Positions 1 to 9,808 of a stretch of 64,000 nt of DNA are shown here, piece by piece. How positions within the stretch are numbered: the stretch's first letter is position 1; each line of letters begins with the position of its first letter. The DNA lies in NCBI GenBank assembly GCA_039931675.1, contig JBDTRM010000051.1, forward strand, positions 31,291 through 95,290, given 5' to 3'. The notes under the pieces were generated by a model, which saw only the letters and a list, made by a program, of their open reading frames with translations, was not told the origin of the DNA and did no database searches. Source of the stretch: JAEUTH01 sp039931675 (lineage in GTDB: Bacteria > Bacteroidota > Bacteroidia > AKYH767-A > OLB10). The translations under genes were made by a program, and so were the position numbers.

Positions 1-1580
1 TCTTTTTTATAATCTTCCATGAGATTCATTATCCAATCTCCTTTGTTAGAACTCTCACCACTATATGGCGGATTTCCAATCACCACCATCACAGGCGTAT
101 CACGCTTGATTTCATTGGCTTCGTTGGCTTCGTTGCTTAGCCATTGCTCAAAAAGATTGATTGAACTTTCGGCTGCTTCTTCCAAACTGTTGGTGAGATA
201 AACGCGAAAACGTTGTGTCATATCTCCAATTCTTTTTTGGGGAGTGTATCCTGTTTCGGCAAGCAGCATATCTAATTTCAGATGACACATGGCATAACTT
301 GCCATTAAAATTTCGAAACCATTTACGCGCGGCAACAAATGCTTTTCTACATAATCATTCCATGCACCTTGCTGCCCATCGAAGCGATGATAAATGTGTT
401 TTATTATTTCTGCCAAAAAAGTTCCCGTTCCTGTTGCAGGGTCAAGAATCTGCACTTTATGCACCGTGCGTTTTCCTTTTGTTTTTTTATGCTGCACCTC
501 CACATCAATTTCTGTGGTGTCGGTGCAAGCCAATCCGTCTTTCAAACCAAACTCTGTTTTTAAAATATCGTCAACGGCTCGCACTATAAAATTCACAACA
601 GGTTCGGGCGTGTAATACACGCCACGTTTTTTGCGCTCGGCAGGATTGTAAGCACTCAAAAATGTTTCATAAAAATGAATCATCGGATCGGTTTGCTGTG
701 TGGATTTTCCGAAATTTTTAAGAATCGCAGCTACATCAGCAGCACGAAAAACATCAGCAAGCGCATCCACAATCCAAACCAAACGATCATCCAAATCATA
801 ACCTGCAACATACTGAAACAGCTTGCGCAAAAGTGGATTGCTTTTAGGAATAAGTTCAGCCGCTTCTCTTCGTGTAAAATCATTTAACGAAGTATCGTGC
901 AGCCGTGCGGCAAACATGCCGTAAGCAATTGTTTGAGAATAGATGTCGGCAAATTGCTTTGAAGAAATATCATGAATCAAAAAATCTTTAAATGCATTGA
1001 ATTGCTGTTGCAGCGATGTACTGATAAAACCAAACGGGCTGTTTAAATCAGCATCGAGTGCGTTCTCTAAAACCGTTGCCATCAATTGCGCTTTGCCGGC
1101 CATCATCTTTGCCAGCTTTTCAGGACTTGTAATTGTTTGTCCGATATAAGTGCAAAAATCTTTAACAAGATTTTCCAGAGCAGGGAAACTGTGTTCATTC
1201 AATTTCAATTTTCCATTTTCGATAAAAGCAATATTTATTACAGCAACTTTTTCGCCATTGCGATACAAACGAAATTCGATGTAATCGGTAAGAATTAAAT
1301 TGTCGAGAGAATTTTTGTAGCGTTTTATTTGTTCATCGTTTTCTGCTTTATCAAGCGAAACGCCAATGTCTTTTGCTTCAATGAATCCAAGCGGAATTTC
1401 TTTTCGTGTAAGAATATAATCAGGCGCACCGCACAGTTGCCGTTTTGGTTCGTTGGTTGCAATCACACCCGGCACCAGGGTTTCAATCAATTGCTTCAAG
1501 GCAGGCCGATAGGTATGTTCAGTAGCATTGCCGCTTTTATAAATGGATGAAATGCTTCTAAGGTATTGGGAGATTGTCAT
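1..1580 (-). CDS. Single-chain restriction-modification enzyme (nuclease + N6-adenine methylase), partial
   Basis: 526 codons are open from ATG at 1580 to the left edge without a stop, so the C-terminal part (rest of methylase, target recognition) is outside the window. The N-terminal region reads as a PD-(D/E)xK nuclease: APD at residues 52-54, then FIEAK at 66-70. Methylase motif I is DPATGTGTFL (380-389) and motif IV is NPPY (503-506), the pattern of N6-adenine methylases. Known family: type ISP/IIG enzymes in which one polypeptide cuts and methylates. The order nuclease, helical linker, methylase agrees; no helicase motifs lie between the two, which argues for a IIG-like rather than a full ISP enzyme, though the start of the linker was not modelled. 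Specificity cannot be told. Confidence 0.8.
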   Translation of the reverse strand, partial: MTISQYLRSISSIYKSGNATEHTYRPALKQLIETLVPGVIATNEPKRQLCGAPDYILTRKEIPLGFIEAKDIGVSLDKAENDEQIKRYKNSLDNLILTDYIEFRLYRNGEKVAVINIAFIENGKLKLNEHSFPALENLVKDFCTYIGQTITSPEKLAKMMAGKAQLMATVLENALDADLNSPFGFISTSLQQQFNAFKDFLIHDISSKQFADIYSQTIAYGMFAARLHDTSLNDFTRREAAELIPKSNPLLRKLFQYVAGYDLDDRLVWIVDALADVFRAADVAAILKNFGKSTQQTDPMIHFYETFLSAYNPAERKKRGVYYTPEPVVNFIVRAVDDILKTEFGLKDGLACTDTTEIDVEVQHKKTKGKRTVHKVQILDPATGTGTFLAEIIKHIYHRFDGQQGAWNDYVEKHLLPRVNGFEILMASYAMCHLKLDMLLAETGYTPQKRIGDMTQRFRVYLTNSLEEAAESSINLFEQWLSNEANEANEIKRDTPVMVVIGNPPYSGESSNKGDWIMNLMEDYKK

Positions 1581-1684
1581 TGCACCAGGTTCATTATTTT
1601 TTCTCAAAGAAAAAGAAAACAATTAAACAATTATCAGCTTGTTTTAAACATTATAAAATGTTTGTAAAAAGAAAAACTGATTGA

Positions 1685-1718
1685 AACTTTAACAAAGTTC
1701 TTTCACTTTGTCAATGTT
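1685..1718. repeat. 34-nt double-dyad (REPIN-like) repeat, copy 1
   Basis: Two adjacent dyads of form AACTTT-N3-AAAGTT are separated by a few bases. It matches the copy at 5094-5127 at about 30 of 34 positions in the same orientation, and shares architecture and length with the copies at 13376-13409 and 15681-15714. Confidence 0.7.
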
Positions 1719-1748
1719 GAAAACGTAATGCAAGGAGAGAAATAAATT

Positions 1749-1786
1749 AAAAAACGGATAGGAGAAAAATCTTTCATCCGTTTTTT
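1749..1786 (-). terminator. Rho-independent terminator
   Basis: AAAAAACGGAT (1749-1759) pairs with ATCCGTTTTTT (1776-1786) around a 16-nt loop. Both ends carry A/T runs, so it can act in either direction; it is placed to end the transcript of the minus-strand gene that stops at 1896. Confidence 0.75.
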
Positions 1787-1895
1787 ATTAAAAAAATTTA
1801 CACTAATAAAGTTAGGACTAACAATTCTTTTCTTTGATAAAAATAAAGGATGTATTATTATTATGAATAAATATTTGATTCATGTTTTTTGATTT

Positions 1896-4643
1896 TCATT
1901 CAATAACAATTTTTTGAATAAAAATATTTGATTTGCTTCGTACATGTAAAAAATAAATTCCTTTGGAGGCTGTGGATAAATCAATGTTCATTTCATCACC
2001 AATAAAGCTATCACTTTTTATAACGTTTCCGATTATATCATAAACCTCTATCTCTTTCAATTCATCGGGATTTCCAGTATAAGATATTTTGAAAGTTCCA
2101 TTATTGGGATTAGGATAAACTGAAAGAAAACCGGATGAAGAAGCACTCAGATAATTGTTAGTTTTGTATATCCTGCTTTGCGAATATGCATTGGCGCCAG
2201 GGCTTAAATTAAATTGCAGAGCATCTGGCAATCTTGATAATGCTGAATCGGGAATAATTTTCTTGGCAATGCCAGGCCCCTCATATTTTACAACTAATTT
2301 ATTACCTGTTGTCCTGTCAAAGTAATCAACTGTAATGTCATGTTTGCCCGCTTTCAAACCAATGCGCCCCATTTTCTCAATAGCAGCATGTTGACCATCA
2401 TTATCCACCACTAATTTATTTCCGATATATAAAATGCTGCCATCATTAGATACGGTGTAAAAAGTGTAAATACCATCTGCGGGCACATCAACAAATCCAT
2501 TAAATCTAAACCCGAAAAAATCATTTTGCGTGGCAGGTGTTATATCAAAATGATTTACACTACCTGTTGCAGCAGGTGTAAGCGAATCAAAATCGGGAAG
2601 TTGTGTCCATGCACCGGTAAAATAATTATAATTCAAGCCATTTATTGTGCTGATTGGAGTGTTTGGGTTGCGAAGCTGCGCATCAAAATTGGCAGTGTAT
2701 GTTTTATCATTAACAGGAATGATAATGTTATGTGCTTTTGATCCGCCTGTTGTCCAATTGGTATAATTATACGTTAGCGCATTGTAAACAGTAGCAGGAG
2801 AAATTGCACCTATCTGTATGCGCATGCCTTCTACGGCCTGAATGGTATATGGGGCGTTAAACGGCTGCCCGTCAAAACTAATTTTTAAACCTGGCGGATT
2901 GGTAGTAATGGTAACTGTAGTAAGCCGCGGATCAATATCCACAAAATCAGTATCTGTTTCATTTTGCGAATCTGTTACAACCAATACTAACCTGTAATAA
3001 ACGGTGGTTTCAATTTCACCGATGTTTGGAATATCAAACGAACCGCTTTTTACACTATCGGGTGCGAGCGGACCGGGATGTATATGTGCATCATGATGAA
3101 ATTCTATGTACCAATTAAATGCACTTGCCGGCAGCGTTCCGTCTTCAGCATCGCTGCCGGTTCCGGAAAATAATATTGTAGTGCCTGCTGCATAAGTGGC
3201 GCCTGCTGTTGGCGAAGTAATCTGTGCTACCGGAGGGCTATTAGGACTCGTTACTGTTAGGGTAGCTACATTACTCATAACCCAACCTGCATTGTTAGTC
3301 ACTTTTACCCTATAGCTGCCTGAATCTGTAGCCACTACTGACGGTATGGTATATGATAAGTTAACCGCACCGCTTATGTTTATTCCATTTTTTTTCCATT
3401 GATAATTAAGCGGAGGTGTACCGGTTGCTGTAACATTGAAAGTAGCTTTATTACCCAGTGCCTTTGAAAGGCTTTTAGGCTGATTTGTAATTACCGGTAT
3501 GCCTGAAGTGGTATAAATTATTTTATAAACCGCGCCATTAATTCGTGAAATAAAATAAAGGTTGCCGTCATTACCTGTTATAATTCCTATTGGTGAGCCT
3601 GCAACTCCGGTAGCAAAACCACTCTCTGTCCACGCGCTTCCGTTAGGCGTGAGCATGTTAATCCAGTCCTGACAGTGATCAAGAAAAAAATAACATCCGA
3701 TATACTGTGTTGGATAGTTGGATGAAGATGGATTAAAAAAAGTGCCCCCGGTAATGGCACAGCCTGAATTATTACCTGTGCCATGGCCGTAGCTATAAAC
3801 AGGGCCGGTAAAAATTGTACCGGGTCCTTCTTCATTAGGCCAGCCAAAGTTTTGGCCGCCTGTGGTTGCATTATCAATTTCCTCATATTGAGAGGAGCCT
3901 ACATCATTTACAAATATTTTACCTGTGCCCGGTTGAATGGCCATAGTAAAAGGATTTCTTACACCATAGCTCCATATTCTTTTTTTCTGGGCGTTACCCG
4001 TTGCAAAAGGATTACCGGGGGGAACGCCTCCGTCACTTTTAATCCTTAATATTTTTCCGAGGTTGGTATTAAGATTTTGAGCGTTAGCAGGATTGGCATT
4101 TTCACCTACGCCAATATATAGGAATCCATCAGTTCCAAAACCCATATTGCCGCCATTATGATTATTGGCAGCGCTAAGCGGATCAAGATCAAGCAGCACC
4201 ATTTCGCTGCCTGCAACTGCTACATCACCGTTGGCAGTAAACCTGCTGATGCGATTATTGGCAGCCGATGCAAGTGTATAATAAAGATAGATATGATGGT
4301 TAGTGGTAAATGCAGGATCGAAAGCAATGCCTAACAGGCCCCGCTCACCTGAGGCGTTAACATTCAAAGAAACGAATGGTTGCGCCAGCAACTGGCCATT
4401 TTTAATAATCCTTAATGCTCCATTTTGTTGCGCTACAAACAAGCGTCCGTCAGGGGCAAATGCCATTGCGGTAGGGTTGGCAAGGCCACTGACAATTTGT
4501 ACCTGGCTGAATCCTGCCGGCAGAATTTGCGCATCAGCAAAATCTATTGCTGTTAACGCCATTAATATTGAAAAGGTTGAAACGAATATTGATATTTTAA
4601 AAACACCAGTTAATCCTGGCCAATGTGATGGATGAGTTTTCAT
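1896..4643 (-). CDS. Secreted PQQ-type sugar dehydrogenase-like protein with Ig, PA14 and T9SS domains
   Basis: 915 residues. A signal peptide ends near residue 39 (FADAQ). Residues about 45-375 resemble the glucose/sorbosone dehydrogenase beta-propeller: FAPDGRLFVAQQNG, RGLLGIAFDP, NNHNGGNMGFG and WSYGVRNPF are typical. An Ig-like module follows (about 385-465), then a PKD-like stretch (about 470-570), a PA14-like carbohydrate-binding module (about 665-790; DGIYTFYTVSNDGS) and a T9SS type A tail (about 835-915; VYPNPNNG). The family oxidises sugars with PQQ; here the enzyme would act on or outside the cell surface. PQQ dependence is inferred from family only. Neighbour 5348 is divergent. Confidence 0.88.
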   Translation of the reverse strand: MKTHPSHWPGLTGVFKISIFVSTFSILMALTAIDFADAQILPAGFSQVQIVSGLANPTAMAFAPDGRLFVAQQNGALRIIKNGQLLAQPFVSLNVNASGERGLLGIAFDPAFTTNHHIYLYYTLASAANNRISRFTANGDVAVAGSEMVLLDLDPLSAANNHNGGNMGFGTDGFLYIGVGENANPANAQNLNTNLGKILRIKSDGGVPPGNPFATGNAQKKRIWSYGVRNPFTMAIQPGTGKIFVNDVGSSQYEEIDNATTGGQNFGWPNEEGPGTIFTGPVYSYGHGTGNNSGCAITGGTFFNPSSSNYPTQYIGCYFFLDHCQDWINMLTPNGSAWTESGFATGVAGSPIGIITGNDGNLYFISRINGAVYKIIYTTSGIPVITNQPKSLSKALGNKATFNVTATGTPPLNYQWKKNGINISGAVNLSYTIPSVVATDSGSYRVKVTNNAGWVMSNVATLTVTSPNSPPVAQITSPTAGATYAAGTTILFSGTGSDAEDGTLPASAFNWYIEFHHDAHIHPGPLAPDSVKSGSFDIPNIGEIETTVYYRLVLVVTDSQNETDTDFVDIDPRLTTVTITTNPPGLKISFDGQPFNAPYTIQAVEGMRIQIGAISPATVYNALTYNYTNWTTGGSKAHNIIIPVNDKTYTANFDAQLRNPNTPISTINGLNYNYFTGAWTQLPDFDSLTPAATGSVNHFDITPATQNDFFGFRFNGFVDVPADGIYTFYTVSNDGSILYIGNKLVVDNDGQHAAIEKMGRIGLKAGKHDITVDYFDRTTGNKLVVKYEGPGIAKKIIPDSALSRLPDALQFNLSPGANAYSQSRIYKTNNYLSASSSGFLSVYPNPNNGTFKISYTGNPDELKEIEVYDIIGNVIKSDSFIGDEMNIDLSTASKGIYFLHVRSKSNIFIQKIVIE

Positions 4644-5347
4644 CTTTTTAAATTTTATAAATTATAAAGTTGTCCGCAAAACGGGCAATTAACTTTTTTG
4701 GATTTGAAATATATCTCATAAATAACCCATGAGGTGATTAATGCGATTTCATTTTTTAAACCTTTACTGAATAAGCAAGAATCAAAATGATTTAACATTT
4801 CGATTAGTTGGCAGAAAATTAAAATAATCAGTACCGATTGCGATGCCTGGTGACGTTAGAAATGTAAAACATTGCATTTATGAATTCTTCCCGCTAAAAC
4901 GGAAATCATATTCATTTTGTTCCAATGTTCGGCATAATGGATAAATGTAACATTTAAAATTGGTTTTAAACTAAGTTCTGAATGAGTAGTGATTCAAACA
5001 GGGTAAAATGAAAAAACTGCATTGCAAAATGCAACACAACTCACTAAATTCAACTTAAATATGGTTTGAAGTTTGTCGTTTGTGATCGCAAGCAACTTTG
5101 ACAAAGTTTTTTCACTTTGTTAAAGTTTTTTTCCGAAAGACGACTCACACGCGCCAGCCTCTAACAATGAACTTCAGTTCGCTTTATAAATTTCAAATTC
5201 AAAACAAAATAATTTAAACCAAATCGTCCTTTCTGATATTTAGTTGTTAGATAATACCATTTAATTAATTTTATTTTCTATCATTGAACATCATTATAAT
5301 TAAAACCATTTATCTAAGCAATCATTAACTACTAAAATTTAAAACTC
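4644..5347. other. Divergent intergenic region, AT-rich, one REPIN-like repeat
   Basis: A 704-nt gap between divergently transcribed T9SS genes. It must carry both promoters, but no exact TAnnTTTG box is convincing on either strand. Besides the 34-nt repeat at 5094-5127 there is a small palindrome, TGCATTGCAAAATGCA, near 5013-5028. No open frame of note is seen. Confidence 0.6.
5094..5127. repeat. 34-nt double-dyad (REPIN-like) repeat, copy 2
   Basis: Reads AACTTTGACAAAGTT, a short T-rich spacer, then ACTTTGTTAAAGTT. The two halves also pair with each other, so it can form one long hairpin or two small ones. Same length as the other three copies. Confidence 0.75.
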
Positions 5348-7540
5348 ATGAAAAAATTATTCGCATTAATTCTATTCTTTTTAAGTTCTACTCTTTTATT
5401 TTCACAAGGTACTTGGGTTCAAAAGGCTGATGCTGGTGGCGGACCAAGGCGTTTTGCATTAGGAGTATCTACTGCTACTAAGGGTTATGTTGGCTTTGGC
5501 GCTGGTGGAGCGGTGGATATATGGGAATATAATCCTTCTCTTAATACATGGACTCAAAAAGCTAATTTTCCTGGTATTCATAGGTCGCCTGCTTCTGGGT
5601 TTTCAATAGGCAACAAAATATATTATGGATGCGGTGAAGATATCAATGGGAGTAGTGGACCTTTAAATGACTTCTGGGAGTTTAATCCTAATTCAAATAT
5701 ATGGTCACAGAAATCTAACTGCCCTTTTTCAGGAATTCATTATAGTGCGTGTGTTGCAGCAATTTCAAAAGGATATTTATTTAGTGGTGATCATTCACCA
5801 GGTAGCAATCCTTATATGTATGAATACGATCCTCTGAACGATACTTGGGATTCAATATTATTTCCTGGGAGCGCAAGAATTTTATCTTTTGGATTTTCAG
5901 TTGACAATAAAGTTTATGTAGGTGGTGGTCACGATGGATTCAATCAGCTTAGTGATTTTTGGTGTTTTGATCCAAATAATAAATCATGGATTCAACTTCC
6001 TGATTTTGGCGGGGGTACTATTTATGAAGCAGCAACTTTTGCAATTAATAATCAGGGTTATGTTTGTGGAGGAAGCACAAATGGTGTTGTTTTAAATACA
6101 GTATGGTGTTATGATGTTAATCTAGGAAGTTGGTCGCAAAAAACACCATTGCCTGGTCCTCCGAGATGGAGTGCAATGGCTTTTGAGATAAATAATAAGG
6201 GCTATTGTGGTACAGGTGGAGATGCCAGCAATCCAAGACAAGATTTTTATAAGTATTCACCCTGTTCAAGCCCTACTATAAATTCTCAAATTTCAAATAT
6301 TACAATTTGTTCAGGTGTAGATACAGGCTATACGTTATCTAATATAGCTGGTTCAGGTTCAATTAAATTTCAATGGCAAGTAAGCACAGATAGCGGCAAT
6401 TCATTTTCAAATTTAGTTGGTCAAACTACTAATCATTTATCCCTTTCTGCTGTTTCTTTTTCTCAAAACGGAAATCAATATCGTTGCGCTGTTAGTAACG
6501 GCTGTGGCAGCAGTTTGAGCAATGTTAGTGTTCTTACAATTATTTCTTTGCCAGCCGCAACTATTACAGCGATAGGTTCAACAATATTTTGCCAAGGTGA
6601 TAGTGTTGTGCTTAATACTAATTCAGGTATAGGATTAAAGTATCAATGGAAATTAAATAATGTAAATATTTCAGGTGCTAAAAGTTCAAGTTATATAGCA
6701 AAAGTTGCTGGCAGTTATCGTGTACTCGTTACAAATAGTAATGGTTGTTCTGCAAAATCTTCTTCTATTATTGTTACCGTAAACCCTATTCCAACCGCTA
6801 CAATTACACCCAATGGTTCTACAACTTTTTGTGGTGTAGGTAGTGTTGTGCTTAATTCAAATGCGACTTCTTCTTATCAATGGTTTAAGAATAATGTTGC
6901 AATTACAGGCGAAACGAATCAAACTTTTACAGCGACAACTTCAGGTAATTACACTGTGCAGATTTCTACTAACTGTGGGTTAGTCACATCATCACCAGTT
7001 ACAGTAACAAAAAATCCTGTTCCCACTATTTTACTTACAACAAGTGGACCTACAACTTTTTGTCTTGGTGACAGTGTAATTATAGGAGCAAGCAGCAATG
7101 CATCTAATCCATCTTATCAATGGTATAAAGGTGGTGTTATAATCAATGGTGCAACAAGTTCGTCTTTCACAGCTAAAGCAACAGGTAAGTACAGTGTAAA
7201 GGTTTCAAACACGTTAACTGGTTGCACTAAATCATCTACACAAGTAAATGTTACAGTTAATTGCAGAGTGGGCAATGATATTAGCTCCAGCAATGAGCTT
7301 CTTATTTATCCAAACCCTTCTTCCGATATTTTTAATTTATCATTCACGTCTGAAACAATTTCAAACTGTTGTATTACTATTTACAGTAGTTTAAGTGAAG
7401 TGGTTTACAACAGTAATTTTGAAAGTACTTTAGTAGAAAACATTCATGAATTAAATTTAAACACTTTGCATAATGGAATTTATTTCGTGCAAATAAAAAC
7501 TGATGTTGGAGTTTACAGACAGAAATTAATTAAACAATAA
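5348..7540 (+). CDS. Secreted Kelch-repeat / Ig-like T9SS cargo protein
   Basis: 730 residues. The signal peptide ends at about residue 20 (LLFSQG). Residues about 22-305 form Kelch-type blades with repeated WxxKxxxP and YDPxxxTW motifs and GYVGFG / GYVCGG glycine pairs, a beta-propeller of the galactose-oxidase/Kelch kind without visible catalytic residues. Four Ig-like modules follow (about 310-640), each with a TFCxGDSV...YQWxxNN signature. The last 80 residues are a T9SS type A tail (LLIYPNPSSD...GIYFVQIKT). Known for the architecture: surface adhesins or binding proteins exported by T9SS. The ligand is unknown. The 3' end faces the DUF4238 gene. Confidence 0.88.
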   Translation: MKKLFALILFFLSSTLLFSQGTWVQKADAGGGPRRFALGVSTATKGYVGFGAGGAVDIWEYNPSLNTWTQKANFPGIHRSPASGFSIGNKIYYGCGEDINGSSGPLNDFWEFNPNSNIWSQKSNCPFSGIHYSACVAAISKGYLFSGDHSPGSNPYMYEYDPLNDTWDSILFPGSARILSFGFSVDNKVYVGGGHDGFNQLSDFWCFDPNNKSWIQLPDFGGGTIYEAATFAINNQGYVCGGSTNGVVLNTVWCYDVNLGSWSQKTPLPGPPRWSAMAFEINNKGYCGTGGDASNPRQDFYKYSPCSSPTINSQISNITICSGVDTGYTLSNIAGSGSIKFQWQVSTDSGNSFSNLVGQTTNHLSLSAVSFSQNGNQYRCAVSNGCGSSLSNVSVLTIISLPAATITAIGSTIFCQGDSVVLNTNSGIGLKYQWKLNNVNISGAKSSSYIAKVAGSYRVLVTNSNGCSAKSSSIIVTVNPIPTATITPNGSTTFCGVGSVVLNSNATSSYQWFKNNVAITGETNQTFTATTSGNYTVQISTNCGLVTSSPVTVTKNPVPTILLTTSGPTTFCLGDSVIIGASSNASNPSYQWYKGGVIINGATSSSFTAKATGKYSVKVSNTLTGCTKSSTQVNVTVNCRVGNDISSSNELLIYPNPSSDIFNLSFTSETISNCCITIYSSLSEVVYNSNFESTLVENIHELNLNTLHNGIYFVQIKTDVGVYRQKLIKQ

Positions 7541-7583
7541 AAAGTGTTTTGATTTAAATATCTAATCGATTTATCTTTTCTAT

Positions 7584-8747
7584 TTAAATGTCATAACCTT
7601 GTTCACGAAGGTTTTTCATAGTTTTAATTATATTCCCGTCATCTTTAAATAGTTCGTGATTATTGAGTGCTTTGATTTTTACAATAAACTCATCTGTTAT
7701 TTTATTATTGTTTTTCTCTAATACTTCATCAAGTTCGCCAAGTAATTTTACTTTTTCATCACTATCAGTTACCAACTTCTCGTTTGCTTCAGTAGGTTCA
7801 TTATACTTTATTTGGTCTGTAATATGATTGAGAACACTTTTCTCAGAACCAATTATCCACTTTTCGCTTTTTTCTTCTACATCAACATTAATCACAAAGA
7901 CACTTTTAAATCGTCCTTCAATTCTATGAAAAGTATTTGATAAAAAAGTATCTGATTTAGGACTGATCATCAATAAATACTTATTATTAATAGGAAGGAG
8001 AATACTATTTTCAGGATGAAATAAATTTGAAAGTTCCCCGCTCTGATTTCTGATTATTAAGGGATTGTCTGAAGTTATAAACTCTGAATCATCAACAATC
8101 TTTTTTACCCCTATTCCGTCATTGAGTTTAAAATCTACGAAAGCATTAAATATTTCAAAATGTTGTTTTAGGAAAACAATTTTGTTTTGCTTAAATGTAT
8201 CCTCCTCCAACTTCTCAAAATCAACATTCTTTACGTCAATTTTTCTCCCTAAAAATTCAATGGTGTGAATTTCTGTTTTACCGAGAGAATAATTTTTAAG
8301 CAACTCTATAACTTTACTTAAATGCTTGTTATGAGCATTAAGAAATTTTGGCGTTCTGAAATATAAGCTGAGTGCGGCAGTAATTATTTTTCTTCTTGTT
8401 ATTAAATCAATCCTGGAAATATTGTCATTTGTTATGACTTCAGTTATTTCAGGAAATAAACTGTCAATATGGTCGGCATAATATTTTTCAACTATGTTTT
8501 TCTTGTCTTCTGCTGCATCAGGAATTGAATAAAAATAATTTTCAGAACAAATGTTTCTAATATTCGTCCTGTAAAATTTTTCTCCATGAAACCGCACATA
8601 AACATAATATTCGCCTTTACTTTCCTTGGAAAAATTTCTAAGATAAGATTGAGGTATATAATGATGATTCTTTGGTTCACTCACAGTTTTATAAAGATTT
8701 GATAACACTTTTGCAAGCCCTTTTTCAAAAAAAAACACAATGCACAA
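7584..8747 (-). CDS. DUF4238 domain protein
   Basis: 387 residues. The signature EPKNHHYIPQSYLRNFS near residue 25 is the hallmark of DUF4238. A conserved SDNPL motif appears in the middle (ITSDNPLIIRN), another feature I associate with the family. No signal peptide or membrane helix is seen. The ATG at 8747 gives a 21-residue leader that does not look like the family; a GTG at 8684 just before SEPKNHHYIP is a plausible alternative start. The gene lies 40 nt downstream of the FRG gene and is surely co-transcribed with it. Biochemical function is unknown; family members recur in accessory and defence-rich regions. Confidence 0.8.
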   Translation of the reverse strand: MCIVFFFEKGLAKVLSNLYKTVSEPKNHHYIPQSYLRNFSKESKGEYYVYVRFHGEKFYRTNIRNICSENYFYSIPDAAEDKKNIVEKYYADHIDSLFPEITEVITNDNISRIDLITRRKIITAALSLYFRTPKFLNAHNKHLSKVIELLKNYSLGKTEIHTIEFLGRKIDVKNVDFEKLEEDTFKQNKIVFLKQHFEIFNAFVDFKLNDGIGVKKIVDDSEFITSDNPLIIRNQSGELSNLFHPENSILLPINNKYLLMISPKSDTFLSNTFHRIEGRFKSVFVINVDVEEKSEKWIIGSEKSVLNHITDQIKYNEPTEANEKLVTDSDEKVKLLGELDEVLEKNNNKITDEFIVKIKALNNHELFKDDGNIIKTMKNLREQGYDI

Positions 8748-8787
8748 TTCATTTTTAAATATTCGCTTTTATAAAAGTAGGATTCTT

Positions 8788-9750
8788 TTATTGTGGCACT
8801 GAGGCGTAAATAGTTTGAGCAAATGAGTTATGAAGGACGAAATCTTTAATTTTACTTGCATCAGGATAAATAAATTCTTTAGTAATTCCTTTTTCCTTTA
8901 ACTTATTTTGAATATAGGGAGCTAAACTTTTATGAATATTAAAACACCCACCAATAACTTTCATAAGGTGAGGATGTTCATAAACGTCCGTTGAAATCTT
9001 ATCTTTTATTACAGTAAGAAAGTATTTATAGCTTTCTTCAAGCGGCTCAAATGGTTGATTATTATAAAAGAACAATCCCTTTTGATTAATTATATTAGAA
9101 TTGTTAAGTAAATTATATAATTTATTATCAGGAAGTAATAACTGTAATCGATTCTTAGTCACATCATCATAGCTTATTACACCACTTTTAAAATCAGTGA
9201 TATTGCTATCAAAAATATCCTTCCAGCCAATAAATGCACGGTTAATAGTAAGCGTATAATAAATTGAAAAGTAATTATCAATTTCATCATCGGCTGCATA
9301 ATTTCCAATATTCTCTGTTGCAAAGTATAAAGCAATGAAAGGATCTCGCGTAAAGTCTAAAAGAGGCGTAGGGACTTTGTAATGTTGCATATAACTTAAA
9401 TAAGAGAGTGAATTGTCTGGATTAATTCCCGCTTCTTTCAAAAGGCTAGTGACCGTTCCTGAATTCCAACTTCTACAATTAGCTATTAAGTTTTTAATCC
9501 AAGAATCATAAAATATATCATAATTTTTGTTTACCTGTTTATAAAGTTCAGATTCAATAAAAACTCTCTGTGCTGAGTTGAATAATTTATATTTTGCTTC
9601 TGAAGCACCACGAAAAATAAAGTTACCTGTCCCACCAAATTTTTCAAGTTCCGAAAAGACATGTTCGATATTAAAAACAACTCTTAAATCTCCGTCTTTA
9701 AAAAAATCGGCTTTTTCCTTAAAGGTTTTATATTCTTTTAGTTTCGACAT
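8788..9750 (-). CDS. FRG domain protein
   Basis: 320 residues. The FRG domain is recognised by FIFRGASEAKYKL (about residue 43) and by HYKVPTPLLDFTRDPFIALY (about residue 123), the two conserved blocks of the family. Cytoplasmic, no signal peptide. It starts 58 nt after the secA stop and is followed after 37 nt by the DUF4238 gene. FRG proteins have no settled activity; they often occur beside restriction or anti-phage genes. The pair looks like an accessory cassette placed downstream of housekeeping secA. Confidence 0.82.
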   Translation of the reverse strand: MSKLKEYKTFKEKADFFKDGDLRVVFNIEHVFSELEKFGGTGNFIFRGASEAKYKLFNSAQRVFIESELYKQVNKNYDIFYDSWIKNLIANCRSWNSGTVTSLLKEAGINPDNSLSYLSYMQHYKVPTPLLDFTRDPFIALYFATENIGNYAADDEIDNYFSIYYTLTINRAFIGWKDIFDSNITDFKSGVISYDDVTKNRLQLLLPDNKLYNLLNNSNIINQKGLFFYNNQPFEPLEESYKYFLTVIKDKISTDVYEHPHLMKVIGGCFNIHKSLAPYIQNKLKEKGITKEFIYPDASKIKDFVLHNSFAQTIYASVPQ

Positions 9751-9808
9751 ACCTTACAATTCCCTGCGAGCGTCCCCCTTGCAATTTTTTTTCAAGACTA
9801 TCCCCAAA

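Larger units (their letters stand above)
1581..1895. other. Intergenic region with a REPIN-like repeat and a terminator
   Basis: This 315-nt gap lies between the sugar-dehydrogenase-like gene and the restriction gene, both on the minus strand. It holds the double-dyad repeat at 1685-1718 and the hairpin at 1749-1786. No open frame of note is seen. Confidence 0.7.
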
